The notes under the pieces were generated by a model that saw nothing but the letters and a program-made list of their open reading frames with translations, did no database searches and was not told the origin of the DNA. This document shows, piece by piece, positions 10,006 to 17,705 of a DNA stretch of 37,464 nt. The DNA comes from Candidatus Velthaea versatilis (lineage in GTDB: Bacteria; Vulcanimicrobiota; Vulcanimicrobiia; Vulcanimicrobiales; Vulcanimicrobiaceae). The stretch lies in assembly GCA_003134035.1 (NCBI GenBank), contig PLAE01000193.1, positions 1 to 37,464 of the forward strand, read 5' to 3'. Both the position numbers and the translations under genes were made by a program. Position 1 is the stretch's first letter, and the number at the start of each line of letters is the position of its first letter.

Positions 10006-10430
10006 ACATCGCGATCGATACGAACATCATCGTCTATTCGCTTTCCGGCGTTGAGCGGACCGCTGCGGCAGCAGCCGGTGCGCTTGAAGATGCCGCCAAT
10101 AAGGGTGGGGCGCTCGTTGTTTCTGCTCCTGTCTATGCCGAGCTTCTGGCGATGCCGGGTTCCAGCAGAACGGTGCTCGACGCGTTCTTCGCCGAAGCGA
10201 GGGTCCGCGTCGACTGGGAAATCGACGAAGCATCTTGGATCAGCGCCGGGGATGCGTTCGCCGCGTATGCCCGGCGCCGGAAGCGACAGCGGATCGCGTT
10301 GCCGCGCCGCATCCTCGCCGACTTTGTGATCGGTGCCCACTCGCTAAGCGTCGGCGCCCTGCTCACCGCCGATGCAGCGTTCTTCCGAACGAGCTTCCCC
10401 GATTTGCGCGTGTTGTCGCTAAGCCTCTAA
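10002..10430 (+). CDS. PIN-domain toxin (VapC-like ribonuclease)
   Basis: A 142-residue PIN-fold nuclease, the toxin partner of the AbrB-type antitoxin. The acidic metal-binding residues are visible: D6 in IAIDTNII, E47 in PVYAELLA, D107 in ILADFVIGAHS, and D124 in LLTADAAFF. VapC toxins cleave specific tRNA or rRNA sites; the target here cannot be read from sequence. Translation starts within the ATGA overlap at 10002. The full catalytic set suggests an active enzyme. The next gene, AbiEii-like on the opposite strand, converges with it and leaves only six bases between the stop codons. Confidence 0.9.
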   Translation: MNIAIDTNIIVYSLSGVERTAAAAAGALEDAANKGGALVVSAPVYAELLAMPGSSRTVLDAFFAEARVRVDWEIDEASWISAGDAFAAYARRRKRQRIALPRRILADFVIGAHSLSVGALLTADAAFFRTSFPDLRVLSLSL

Positions 10431-10436
10431 GCTTAG

Positions 10437-11282
10437 CTACCGGTTGAGTGCTTCAAGCAGAGCGATCCGCTGCGGAAGCGAGAGGTCTTTCGCACGGCGT
10501 GCCAGGACTGGGCGCGTCCTCTCGTTCACGGTGCGGTCCTCCGGCGGAGTGTCCCAGAGGAGGCTAGAGCTTATTTCTGCGATCCGCTCCGTTGCCGCTC
10601 GGACTTTTTTTTTGATTTCCGCGGCGATTTCCGTGTGCAACGTCGCGACAAACTCGTCGAACTGTTGGTCGCTGATTTCACGTGTGAGGAGCGCTTCGCC
10701 GGTGAGTGGCTGCTGCAAGAAATGCTGCAGATCTTCGTAGGCGATCGGCACGCGCTTCACGTCGGCATCGGCGAACATCGCGCTCCATGCCCTCGATTGT
10801 GACAAGTAGAAAAGATCGGCGGCGTCTTTTACCTCGGCGCGGTTTTCGTAGGCCGAAATTTTGTTCGCCGCGAGATCGCGCAGATCGTGGGCGAACACGC
10901 CGAGCGCGGTCCGCGCGGGGACAACGAGGGGTGGCGAATCCGGCGCGACGTCCACTTGAACTGCCGTAACGCCGTCGGACACCAGCGCGCGAAAGAAGTC
11001 TGGGGTTGCCTGCACCGTCTCCACGCGAAAGCCGGCGCCGACGAGTGCATTGCCGAGGTCGCGCCCGAGCCTGCCCGCTTGCGGCTGCAACGTGAAGAGA
11101 TCGACGTCCTCACTGTAGCGGTGCTCGAAATAGAGCCGAGCCAGGGCTGTGCCGCCGGTAAGGACGAGACTATCTTTGTAGTCGGAAACGACCTCGAAGA
11201 TGCGATCCTGCAGCGGGTAGAGCTTGCCGCTGTACCATGCCGCTTCGTCAGCGGTTGCTAGACGGAATCTTGGTCGCGTCAC
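10437..11282 (-). CDS. Nucleotidyltransferase of the AbiEii/AbiGii toxin family
   Basis: A 281-residue protein of the AbiEii type, whose members are nucleotidyltransferase toxins in abortive-infection and toxin-antitoxin modules. The hallmark LVLTGGTALARLYFEHR followed by YSEDVDLF gives the GG(T/S) helix start and the DxD metal-binding pair. A second part, DLAANKISAYENRAEVKDAAD, matches the family's K and R/D region. The frame runs far upstream, but only the region from GTG 11282 (VTRPRFRLAT) looks like this protein, and a TATACT lies close before it. No AbiEi-like antitoxin is next to it: the upstream neighbour is the LysM gene. It may be a solitary toxin or have a partner elsewhere. Confidence 0.8.
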   Translation of the reverse strand: MTRPRFRLATADEAAWYSGKLYPLQDRIFEVVSDYKDSLVLTGGTALARLYFEHRYSEDVDLFTLQPQAGRLGRDLGNALVGAGFRVETVQATPDFFRALVSDGVTAVQVDVAPDSPPLVVPARTALGVFAHDLRDLAANKISAYENRAEVKDAADLFYLSQSRAWSAMFADADVKRVPIAYEDLQHFLQQPLTGEALLTREISDQQFDEFVATLHTEIAAEIKKKVRAATERIAEISSSLLWDTPPEDRTVNERTRPVLARRAKDLSLPQRIALLEALNR

Positions 11283-11337
11283 AGCCGCGAGTATACCATT
11301 TGATCCGGGCTGCGACGGGTTCGGAGTACGAGACGGG

Positions 11338-11628
11338 TTATTGCGGGATTCGAAGCCGCTGTCCCGGCATAATGCCGGCGCTGCCGATGTGGTTGACGGC
11401 GACGATGTCGTCGACGAGCGATTGGATATCGGCGCCCTTGGCCGCGCCGCGCTCCGCGAGCGACCAGACGTTATCGCCGGGCTCCACGACGACCGTCGCG
11501 TAGCGTACGGGCGCGGCGGCGTGGATCGTCGCCGCCGAGAGGACCGGAAGCGTGACGGCCAAGCTGAGCGCTCCAAGCGCGATCATCGGCATGAGGGTGA
11601 ATGTTGCCCGACGCCGCCCGTAAACCAC
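11338..11628 (-). CDS. Small membrane-anchored LysM protein, YneA-like SOS cell-division inhibitor candidate
   Basis: A 96-residue protein with an N-terminal hydrophobic anchor (MPMIALGALSLAVTLPVL) and a C-terminal LysM domain (VVVEPGDNVWSLAERG through GIMPGQRLRIPQ), which should place the LysM in the envelope, bound to peptidoglycan. Size, topology and its position divergent from lexA match Bacillus YneA and mycobacterial Rv2719c, LysM proteins made during the SOS response that delay division. The start is set at GTG 11628 because GGAG lies six bases before it and the promoter's predicted start point (about 11671) rules out the in-frame TTG at 11676. The SOS-box control is seen in sequence; the inhibitor role is inferred. 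Confidence 0.8.
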   Translation of the reverse strand: MVYGRRRATFTLMPMIALGALSLAVTLPVLSAATIHAAAPVRYATVVVEPGDNVWSLAERGAAKGADIQSLVDDIVAVNHIGSAGIMPGQRLRIPQ

Positions 11629-11677
11629 TTCGTTCTCCAATCCCAGATATAGTGGCGAACGGCTGTTCGCCCCCAAG

Positions 11678-11706
11678 ATGATACCGCGTCACACCGCCAA
11701 CGTCAA
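11678..11706 (-). promoter_or_regulatory. Promoter of the LysM gene
   Basis: Reading the reverse strand, TTGACG (11706-11701) and TATCAT (11683-11678) are separated by 17 bases, a near-consensus sigma-70-type promoter. The SOS box lies nine bases upstream of its -35 element. Transcription would begin near 11671, giving a leader of about 43 bases before the GTG start. Confidence 0.7.
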
Positions 11707-11714
11707 TATAGCGA

Positions 11715-11728
11715 CGAACGTATGTTTG
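11715..11728. promoter_or_regulatory. LexA operator (SOS box) between lexA and the LysM gene
   Basis: CGAACGTATGTTTG matches every position of the Bacillus/Actinobacteria-type SOS consensus CGAACRNRYGTTYG. It sits between the two divergent genes, adjoining the LysM promoter and overlapping the -35 element of the lexA promoter. LexA binding should therefore repress both, including autoregulation. It is unlike the CTGT-N8-ACAG box of most Proteobacteria. Confidence 0.88.
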
Positions 11729-11754
11729 CCTTTTCGTTCGCGTTTTGGTAGGAT
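11726..11754 (+). promoter_or_regulatory. Promoter of lexA
   Basis: TTGCCT (11726-11731) and TAGGAT (11749-11754) are separated by 17 bases. The -35 element overlaps the last three bases of the SOS box, as expected for autoregulation. The leader to the lexA ATG would be about 80 bases. Confidence 0.6.
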
Positions 11755-11840
11755 GCTGCGTAATGAGGCCAGCGTAATAATCGACTGTGCCGACTGGGTG
11801 GCATTGTCAAAAGCGGGCCGCCGATTTTTAGGAGGCTTTC

Positions 11841-12482
11841 ATGTCCGAACGAGCGGTGACGGAGAAGCAATTGCGCATTCTCGACGTCATCCGTGAATTC
11901 ACGACCGAACACGGCTACCCGCCGTCGGTTCGCGAGATCGGTGAACACGTTGGGCTGTCCTCGAGTTCGACGGTTCAATCGCACCTGAAAACGCTCGAGC
12001 GGCGGGGGCTCTTGTGGCGCGATCCGACCAAGCCGCGGGCGCTGGTCCCGCGCGAGCTTCCGCGCAGCGGGCCGGCCCTGCCGCCCGCACCAGCCGCTGA
12101 CGGGCCGGAGATCGCGTTGATCCCGGTCGTCGGCCGGGTCGCCGCCGGCGTCCCGATTACCGCCACGGAGAACCTCGAGGAAACGTTCGCGCTGCCGGCC
12201 GCGTTCGTGCGCCGGCCCGGCACGTTCATGCTGCGCGTCAAGGGCGACTCGATGATCGATGCCGCGATCCTCGATGGCGATTTGATCCTCGTCGACCCCA
12301 AACCCGACGCCACCGACGGCGAGATCGTCGTCGCGATGCTCGACGGCGAGGCGACGGTCAAACGGTTCTATCGCGAGCCGGGCCGGATTCGGCTGCAACC
12401 GGAGAATTCCACCATGGCGCCAATCTACGCCGAGGATGTCACCATCGTCGGCCGGGTCGAGGCCGTCGTCCGCAGACTCTAG
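11841..12482 (+). CDS. lexA: LexA repressor
   Basis: The SOS master repressor, 213 residues. The N-terminal winged helix (residues 1-65) includes TEKQLRILDVIREF, YPPSVREIGEHVGLSS and VQSHLKTLERRG. After a Pro/Ala-rich linker comes the self-cleaving domain: cleavage site VGRVAAG (A102-G103), catalytic Ser137 in VKGDSMID, and Lys174 in GEATVKRF. All residues needed for RecA-stimulated self-cleavage are present. AGGAGG lies about seven bases before ATG 11841. Control by LexA itself is supported by the SOS box at 11715-11728. The linker is somewhat longer than in E. coli. The assignment is secure. Confidence 0.97.
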   Translation: MSERAVTEKQLRILDVIREFTTEHGYPPSVREIGEHVGLSSSSTVQSHLKTLERRGLLWRDPTKPRALVPRELPRSGPALPPAPAADGPEIALIPVVGRVAAGVPITATENLEETFALPAAFVRRPGTFMLRVKGDSMIDAAILDGDLILVDPKPDATDGEIVVAMLDGEATVKRFYREPGRIRLQPENSTMAPIYAEDVTIVGRVEAVVRRL

Positions 12483-13713
12483 TCTCGAAGGCCCCTTCTT
12501 TCGATGGCTGGAGCGGCGGCTCGAACCGTTCGCCGAGCGCTTCGGCGAGGTGCCGGCGATCCTCGCGCTGCGCGATGCGCTGCCGGTGAGTTTCGTCGGG
12601 CTGATCGCGGGCTTGGCGGCGTTTCTCCTGCTCGCCGAGCACGGCAGCATCGTGGCGCGTTTTCGCGATGCCTTCTCGTCGGGCCGGCTGGTTCTTACCC
12701 TCGACGTCGGGTTCACCTCGATGTCGGTGGTCCTGCTGTGCTCGCTTGCCGTCGTCCTGGCGCGGCGGCTGGCGTATCCCATTTGGCTGATGGTTCCCGC
12801 GACGTTCGCGGTCTTCGCGCTCTCGATGCCGCATCCGACAACGGCGAAGATCTCCGACTACGCGCTCGCGCTGGGCGCCAGCGGCTTGTTTCTCGCGATC
12901 GTCGTGGCGTTGCTAACGGCCGGTGCGTTGTCGCTGGCTCGCAGCAAGCTCGGTGCCGGGCGCATGTGGTTCGGCGCGCTAGGCGTGATCGGCATTGCTT
13001 TCGCGGCGTTCGAGCTGCACTTGTCGCTGGCTCGCGCGCTCGGTGCGGCGATCGAGCCGCTCGGCACGTTGGGCGATACGTATACTGCGCTGCTGATCAT
13101 CACCGTGCTGCAAGCCGCGTTGTGGCTGGTCGGCATCCACGGGCCGGCGCTGCTCGCCGCCGTCGTCACACCGATCTATTTGAAGCTGCAGTTCGTGAAT
13201 ACCGCGGCGTATTCACACGGCGAGCCGCTGCCGCACATCGTGGTCGTATCGACCTTTCTCTTCGTCTTTCCGGGCGGCGCCGGCGCGACGCTGCCGCTCG
13301 CGCTCTTACTGCTGCGCTCCAAGAGCGCGCGGCTGAAGAAGATCGCCTACGCCGCGATCGGACCATCGATCATCAATACGAACGAACCGCTGATCCTGGG
13401 CCTGCCGCTGGTGTTCAACGCCTATCTCGCCATCCCGTTCCTGCTCGCGCCGAGCGTGCTCGCGACAACGACCTACCTCGCGATGCGGGTCGGACTCGTG
13501 CACGCGCCCGCGTTCTACGTGCCGTCGTCGATCCCGACGCTCATCGGCGTTGTGCTGGCCACCTTCGATTGGCGCGCACTGGCGCTGGCGATCGTCAACA
13601 TCGGTCTTGCGACAGTGATCTACGCACCCTTCGTGCGGGTCTTCGAGCGCGCCGAACTAGCGAAGGAGCGAAACCGGCCGGTCCTGCCGCAGGCCGCGGC
13701 GGAGCCGGTCTGA
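12436..13713 (+). CDS. PTS EIIC-type membrane permease (cellobiose/lactose family), no EIIA/EIIB nearby
   Basis: A polytopic membrane protein of about 425 residues resembling the IIC component of cellobiose/chitobiose-type phosphotransferase systems. Family landmarks are GIHGP (His235), YSHGEPLPH, FPGGAGATLPLALLLLRSKS, and INTNEPLILGLPLVFN, whose Glu317 matches the substrate-binding NEP glutamate of IIC proteins. The IIC family normally works with IIA, IIB, HPr and EI; none of these is in this window, and no domain is fused. It could serve with remote PTS parts or act as a non-phosphorylating carrier. The frame opens at ATG 12436, overlapping lexA by 47 bases, and the amphipathic helix LERRLEPFAERF should be included. 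Its stop lies two bases before the next start, so the two genes are probably co-transcribed. Confidence 0.75.
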   Translation: MSPSSAGSRPSSADSSLEGPFFRWLERRLEPFAERFGEVPAILALRDALPVSFVGLIAGLAAFLLLAEHGSIVARFRDAFSSGRLVLTLDVGFTSMSVVLLCSLAVVLARRLAYPIWLMVPATFAVFALSMPHPTTAKISDYALALGASGLFLAIVVALLTAGALSLARSKLGAGRMWFGALGVIGIAFAAFELHLSLARALGAAIEPLGTLGDTYTALLIITVLQAALWLVGIHGPALLAAVVTPIYLKLQFVNTAAYSHGEPLPHIVVVSTFLFVFPGGAGATLPLALLLLRSKSARLKKIAYAAIGPSIINTNEPLILGLPLVFNAYLAIPFLLAPSVLATTTYLAMRVGLVHAPAFYVPSSIPTLIGVVLATFDWRALALAIVNIGLATVIYAPFVRVFERAELAKERNRPVLPQAAAEPV

Positions 13714-13715
13714 GC

Positions 13716-14966
13716 GTGCTCGCGACGATCGTCGAGGGACACGACGTCGAACCGCGCGTTCGGGTCGCAGCCGAGCGCGCCGCGCCGTGGCTCGAACGTA
13801 CCGACGTCGCTCGGACGGCGGTCAAAATGCGCGTCATCGCGGCGTTTTTGGCGGAAGGCATCAGCGAAAGCGACCTGGCCGGCAGCACCGGCTACGGGTA
13901 CGACGACCCCGCGCGCGACCGCTATGAGTCGCTTTTGGCGCGTTATTTTCGCGCCGAAAAAGTGCTGGCCCGCCTCTCGATCGTCAGCGGAACGCACGCC
14001 ATCGTAGCCGCACTCGATGCGCTGACCAGCGCCGGCGAAACGCTTTTGTGCGCCAACGGCGCACCGTACGACACGCTCGCCTTCGCGATCGCCGGCGCAC
14101 CGTATTCGCTCGTGCAGCGCGGAATCGTGTATGCCGAGGTCGCGCGCACGGGCGACGGATCGGCGGATCTCGGGGCGCTCGGCGATGCCGTGCGTTCGAG
14201 GCGCCCGGCGGCCGTCTTCGTTCAGCGCTCGCGCGGCTATGCGGTGCGGCGGTCGCTGCGCATCGACGACATCGCCGCGATCGTCGAAACCGTGCGGCGG
14301 GCGGGCTCCGCGGCACCGATCGTCGTCGACAACTGTTACGGCGAGCTCGTCGAAGAGCGCGAACCGCTCGAAGCCGGTGCCGATCTCGCGATCGGCTCGC
14401 TCATCAAGAACATCGGCGGCGGCATCGCGCCGACGGGCGGTTACATCGCCGGGCGCGCGCAGCTCGTCGAGCGCGTCGCAACGCGAATCTACGCGCCGGG
14501 GATCGGCGCCGGGCTCGGACCGACGTTGGGCTTCGGCCGCGCGTTCGTGCAAGGTTTCTTTTACGCGCCGCTCATCGTCGGTGAAGTTTTGCGCGGGTTG
14601 AACTTCGCCGCCGCGCTGTTCGCCGAACTTGGTTTTGTCGTCGATCCGCAACCGGGTGAGCTGCGCACGGATATCGTGCAGGCGATCCGCTTGTCGACCT
14701 CCGAGCGGCTCGTCGCTTTTGCCCGCGGGCTGCAGCGCGTGCTGCCGATCAACGCACGCTTTCGTCCCGAAGCCGGACGAGTGCCCGGTTATGTCGATCC
14801 GGTCATCATGTCGAGCGGCTCGTTCGTCAGCGGCGCAACGATCGAACTCTCGTGCGACGCACCGCTGCGCGAACCGTATGAAGTCTATTTGCAGGGCGGC
14901 ATAACCGCCGAACACACCGCGCTCGGCGCAATCACCGCCGCGACGGAGGTCATCCGCGCCCAGTGA
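13716..14966 (+). CDS. Aluminium-resistance / methionine gamma-lyase-like PLP enzyme
   Basis: A protein of about 416 residues of the aluminium-resistance family, fold-type I PLP enzymes related to methionine gamma-lyase and common in Firmicutes (YnbB). Evidence: YESLLARYFRAEKVLARLSIVSGTHAI in the N-terminal part, IVVDNCYGELVEEREPLEAG for the cofactor-ring Asp, then GADLAIGSLIKNIGGG carrying the PLP lysine, and TRIYAPGIGAGLG. The C-terminal YVDPVIMSSGSFVSGATIEL is also typical. GTG 13716 is chosen because it sits just after the EIIC stop. The physiological reaction is uncertain: the name comes from an early resistance phenotype and most members are uncharacterised. In Bacillus the homologue lies in the same chromosomal neighbourhood as lexA. 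Confidence 0.88.
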   Translation: MLATIVEGHDVEPRVRVAAERAAPWLERTDVARTAVKMRVIAAFLAEGISESDLAGSTGYGYDDPARDRYESLLARYFRAEKVLARLSIVSGTHAIVAALDALTSAGETLLCANGAPYDTLAFAIAGAPYSLVQRGIVYAEVARTGDGSADLGALGDAVRSRRPAAVFVQRSRGYAVRRSLRIDDIAAIVETVRRAGSAAPIVVDNCYGELVEEREPLEAGADLAIGSLIKNIGGGIAPTGGYIAGRAQLVERVATRIYAPGIGAGLGPTLGFGRAFVQGFFYAPLIVGEVLRGLNFAAALFAELGFVVDPQPGELRTDIVQAIRLSTSERLVAFARGLQRVLPINARFRPEAGRVPGYVDPVIMSSGSFVSGATIELSCDAPLREPYEVYLQGGITAEHTALGAITAATEVIRAQ

Positions 14967-14983
14967 ACTTTAACGGGAACGCG

Positions 14984-15202
14984 TTACGACGGGTCGGGCG
15001 CGCGGCTGCCCATGAAGCCGTAAAAGAAGAAGGTCAAGCCGTCCGTGGTTGAAACGGACACCCGCGTTGCTTCGATCTGCGCCGAAGCGATCGTTTTTCC
15101 GACCAGTTTGTCGAGGATCGTTTGGGTCTGGAAAAACTCCGCCTCGCGCAACGAGTCGGGATCGACGTCGGACGGTGGGGCTGTCAACGGTTTGTCTGCC
15201 AT
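14984..15202 (-). CDS. Hypothetical protein, 72 residues
   Basis: Not recognised. A small soluble protein with a Pro/Asp-rich start (MADKPLTAPPSDVDPDS), a helical middle (EFFQTQTILDKLVGKTIASA) and a beta-like end (VSVSTTDGLTFFFYGF). AGGA lies a few bases before ATG 15202, which supports real translation. It converges with the PLP enzyme gene and is divergent from the FHA gene. A composition unlike a random antisense frame and the ribosome site are the main reasons to accept it. Confidence 0.55.
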   Translation of the reverse strand: MADKPLTAPPSDVDPDSLREAEFFQTQTILDKLVGKTIASAQIEATRVSVSTTDGLTFFFYGFMGSRAPDPS

Positions 15203-15261
15203 ACTTAATCCTGACCGGCGGGAGAGGACCCGGTGTCGTCGCCGAGCGAACGCCCGGTTTG

Positions 15262-15573
15262 ATGTATGTCCTCGAGGTGATGAGCGGACCGCTTGACGGG
15301 AAGACCTGGACGTTCGATCGTGAGATCACGATCGGGCGGGATGATTCCGTCGCGACGGCCTGCATTACTATCGATCGGTATATTTCACGTAAACACGCGC
15401 ATCTGGCGGAGGAATCGGGAGAACTGCGTTTGACCGACCTCGCCAGCCGCAATGGTACGCAACTCGACGGCCATCCCGTTACCGGTTCGGAACCGATCTC
15501 GGTCGGTCAGCCTTTTTCGGTCGGCCGCACATTGCTGCGCGTCGTGAGAAACGAAGGCGACCGCGCAGCGTGA
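15262..15573 (+). CDS. Small stand-alone FHA-domain protein
   Basis: A 103-residue protein made of one forkhead-associated domain, which binds phosphothreonine peptides. The motif set is complete: ITIGRDDS (Gly-Arg), YISRKHAHL (Ser and His contacting phosphate) and LTDLASRNGTQLDG (Asn-Gly). There is no kinase or transmembrane part, so it probably reads phosphorylation set by a Ser/Thr kinase elsewhere. ATG 15262 begins MYVLEVMSGPLDGK. TTG 15259 is a possible alternative, since no clear ribosome site precedes either. Its gene is followed by coaBC after about 80 bases, with no functional link evident. Confidence 0.85.
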   Translation: MYVLEVMSGPLDGKTWTFDREITIGRDDSVATACITIDRYISRKHAHLAEESGELRLTDLASRNGTQLDGHPVTGSEPISVGQPFSVGRTLLRVVRNEGDRAA

Positions 15574-15652
15574 GCGTAGAGTGCGCATGCGAAGCGTTCG
15601 CTGGCGACGTTCGCCGTCCCGTTCGGTGGGCGTGCGTTTCGGCTAACAGCGC

Positions 15653-16843
15653 ATGAACGGCGCGCGGATCCTGCTCGGCGTCTGCGGCGGGATCGCGGCC
15701 TACAAGGCAGCGGCGCTCACTAGCCGCCTCGTGCAGCGCGGCCACGTCCTCGACGTCATCCTGACGGACGAAGCGCAACGCTTTATCGCGCCGCTGACCT
15801 TTGCGGCCTTGACCCGCCGGACCGTCTACACGTCGTTGTGGGAAAACGGGGCGGCGATTCCGCACATCGTGCTGGCGCGCGAGAACGCGCTCGTCGCGAT
15901 CGTTCCGGCGACCGCGCATACGATTGCGCGGATCGCCCTTGGATTGGCCGACGATCTGCTCGCCAACGTTGCGCTCGCGACACGCGCGCCGCTGCTCTTG
16001 GCGCCGGCCATGAACACGGCAATGCTCGAGCACCCCGCGACCCGGACGCACCTCGCGACGCTGCGCGAGCGCGGCGCGACGATCGTTGAGCCGGAATCAG
16101 GTTTTTTGGCCGAGCGCGAATACGGCGCCGGCCGGCTCGCCGACGAGGAAACGCTCGTGCGCGACATCGAGCGCATCCTTGGCCGCATGCGCGAACTGGC
16201 CGGCGAGCGCGTCCTCATAACCGCCGGTCCGACGCGAGAAGTCATCGACCCGGTCCGCTTCCTCTCGAACGCCTCGACGGGCACGACCGGCATCGAGATC
16301 GCCCGCGAAGCGCTCGCGCGCGGTGCCGCCGTCGACCTCGTGCTGGGCCCAACGCAAGTGCCGCCGCCCGTGGGCGCCGAGCTCGTGCGCGTTACGACGG
16401 CGGCCGAGATGTACGCCGCGGCCCTCGCGCGCGCTCCGGTGGCGACCATCGCGGTCGCGACAGCGGCCGTCGCCGACTGGCGCCCGGCCCAGGCGTTCGA
16501 TGAGAAGGTCAAAAAATCGGCTGAGCCGCAAACGATCGCGCTCAAACGCAATCCGGACATTCTCGCGGCGCTGGGCGAGCGCAAAAATGGGACGTTCCTG
16601 GTCGGTTTCGCGGCCGAGACGAGCGACGTCGAAGCGTCGGCCCGGCTCAAGCTGACGCACAAGCATCTCGACGCGATCGCCGTCAACGATGTCTCGGGCG
16701 GTGCGGGCTTCGGGACCGGCGACAACGCGCTGGCGCTGCTCTTCGGCACCGACGGCCGCATCGATCTAGGGCGCTCGTCGAAACGCGAACTGGCGGCGCG
16801 GTTTTGGGATGCGCTGGCCGTCGTGCGCGGGACCGGCGGCTGA
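15653..16843 (+). CDS. coaBC: Bifunctional phosphopantothenoylcysteine decarboxylase / phosphopantothenate-cysteine ligase, catalytic Cys replaced
   Basis: A flavoprotein of 396 residues for two steps of coenzyme A synthesis. The N-terminal CoaC domain has GVCGGIAAYKAA, His71 in IPHIVLAREN and LAPAMNTAML (Asn121). The C-terminal CoaB domain has AGPTREVIDPVRFLSN, EKVKKSAE with the expected lysine, NPDILAALG and VNDVSGGAGF. Two departures stand out. The usual ACGD-x-G-x-GR loop, whose Cys reduces the decarboxylated intermediate in E. coli Dfp, reads AEREYGAGR, with Glu153 at the Cys position. The CoaB SSGKMG motif reads STGTTG. The gene precedes coaX by eight bases, so the pathway role is firm even if mechanism details may differ. 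Confidence 0.93.
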   Translation: MNGARILLGVCGGIAAYKAAALTSRLVQRGHVLDVILTDEAQRFIAPLTFAALTRRTVYTSLWENGAAIPHIVLARENALVAIVPATAHTIARIALGLADDLLANVALATRAPLLLAPAMNTAMLEHPATRTHLATLRERGATIVEPESGFLAEREYGAGRLADEETLVRDIERILGRMRELAGERVLITAGPTREVIDPVRFLSNASTGTTGIEIAREALARGAAVDLVLGPTQVPPPVGAELVRVTTAAEMYAAALARAPVATIAVATAAVADWRPAQAFDEKVKKSAEPQTIALKRNPDILAALGERKNGTFLVGFAAETSDVEASARLKLTHKHLDAIAVNDVSGGAGFGTGDNALALLFGTDGRIDLGRSSKRELAARFWDALAVVRGTGG

Positions 16844-16851
16844 CGCCCGCG

Positions 16852-17676
16852 ATGCTGCTCACGATCGACGTCGGCAACACCGACACGAAACTCGCCTATT
16901 TCGATGCCGCCGGGCGGGTCGCCGGACGCTGGCGGGTCACGACCGCCCAGCGCCGCACGTCGGACGAATACGGCGTTCTTTTTCAAGCCTTCTTTTCATC
17001 GGCGCGGCTCGATCTTACCGCGGTCGAGGCGATCGTCATCGCGAGCGTCGTGCCCCAGGTCGACCGTTCGCTGTACGAAGGCTGCCGGACGTACTTCGAG
17101 CGCGAACCGATGGCGTTCACCGCGGCCGCCCAGACCGTCATGCCGATCCGCACCGACCGGCCGCACGAACTTGGGGCCGATCTCGCGGCCGGTGCGATCG
17201 GCGGCGTGGCCGTCGGCGGTGCGCCGATCGTCGTCATCAACTTCGGCACCGCCACGACCTACACCGCCGTGGACGCCGCGGGCGCTTTGCTCGGCGTGGC
17301 CATCGCGCCGGGGATCCAAATTTCGATCGACGCCCTGGCGACGCGCACGGCGAAACTGCCCCAGATCGCGCTGGGCGCCCCGCTATCGGTGATCGGCCGC
17401 GACACGGTGACCGCGCTGCAATCGGGGATCGTGTACGGTGCGGTCGCGCAGACCGAGGGAATCGTGGCGCGCTTGCGCGCGGAGATGGGGAGCGACGTGA
17501 AGGTCATCGCGACCGGGGGCTTAGCCGACATCGTCGCGCGCGAAACGCGAGCGATCGAACGGGTCGAGCCGAATCTCGTTCACGAAGGCCTGCGGCTGCA
17601 CTTCGAGTCGACGCTGTCGGCGACGCGGCGCGAGTTGCTCGCGGCCGCGCAAAACCGCGTTCGGGGCGCAGGCTAA
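16852..17676 (+). CDS. coaX: Type III pantothenate kinase
   Basis: A 274-residue kinase of the ASKHA fold that phosphorylates pantothenate, the first step toward coenzyme A. Motifs: LTIDVGNTDTKLAYF (phosphate-1 loop), RPHELGADLAAGAIGG (catalytic Asp in GAD; the usual following Arg is Leu), VINFGTATTYTAVD (phosphate-2), IAPGIQISIDAL and VIATGGLAD. ATG 16852 lies eight bases after the coaBC stop, so the two genes form a CoA operon. CoaX enzymes generally need a monovalent cation and are not feedback inhibited by CoA. The gene has the normal length for the family. Confidence 0.94.
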   Translation: MLLTIDVGNTDTKLAYFDAAGRVAGRWRVTTAQRRTSDEYGVLFQAFFSSARLDLTAVEAIVIASVVPQVDRSLYEGCRTYFEREPMAFTAAAQTVMPIRTDRPHELGADLAAGAIGGVAVGGAPIVVINFGTATTYTAVDAAGALLGVAIAPGIQISIDALATRTAKLPQIALGAPLSVIGRDTVTALQSGIVYGAVAQTEGIVARLRAEMGSDVKVIATGGLADIVARETRAIERVEPNLVHEGLRLHFESTLSATRRELLAAAQNRVRGAG

Positions 17677-17705
17677 AGGCGCGTCCAAAGACAATTCCGC
17701 CGCCC

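Noticed and set aside
11676-11676. TTG start at 11676 for the LysM protein
   Set aside because: It lies upstream of the start point predicted from the TTGACG/TATCAT promoter; GTG 11628 has a proper ribosome site.
12504-13713. N-terminal extension of the PLP enzyme frame back to 12504
   Set aside because: The first 400 codons are an out-of-frame reading of the EIIC gene and are Arg-rich; real homology starts after 13716.
13620-14915. 431-codon reverse-strand open frame opposite the PLP enzyme gene
   Set aside because: Shadow of the GC-rich coding strand; the forward frame carries all the PLP-enzyme motifs.
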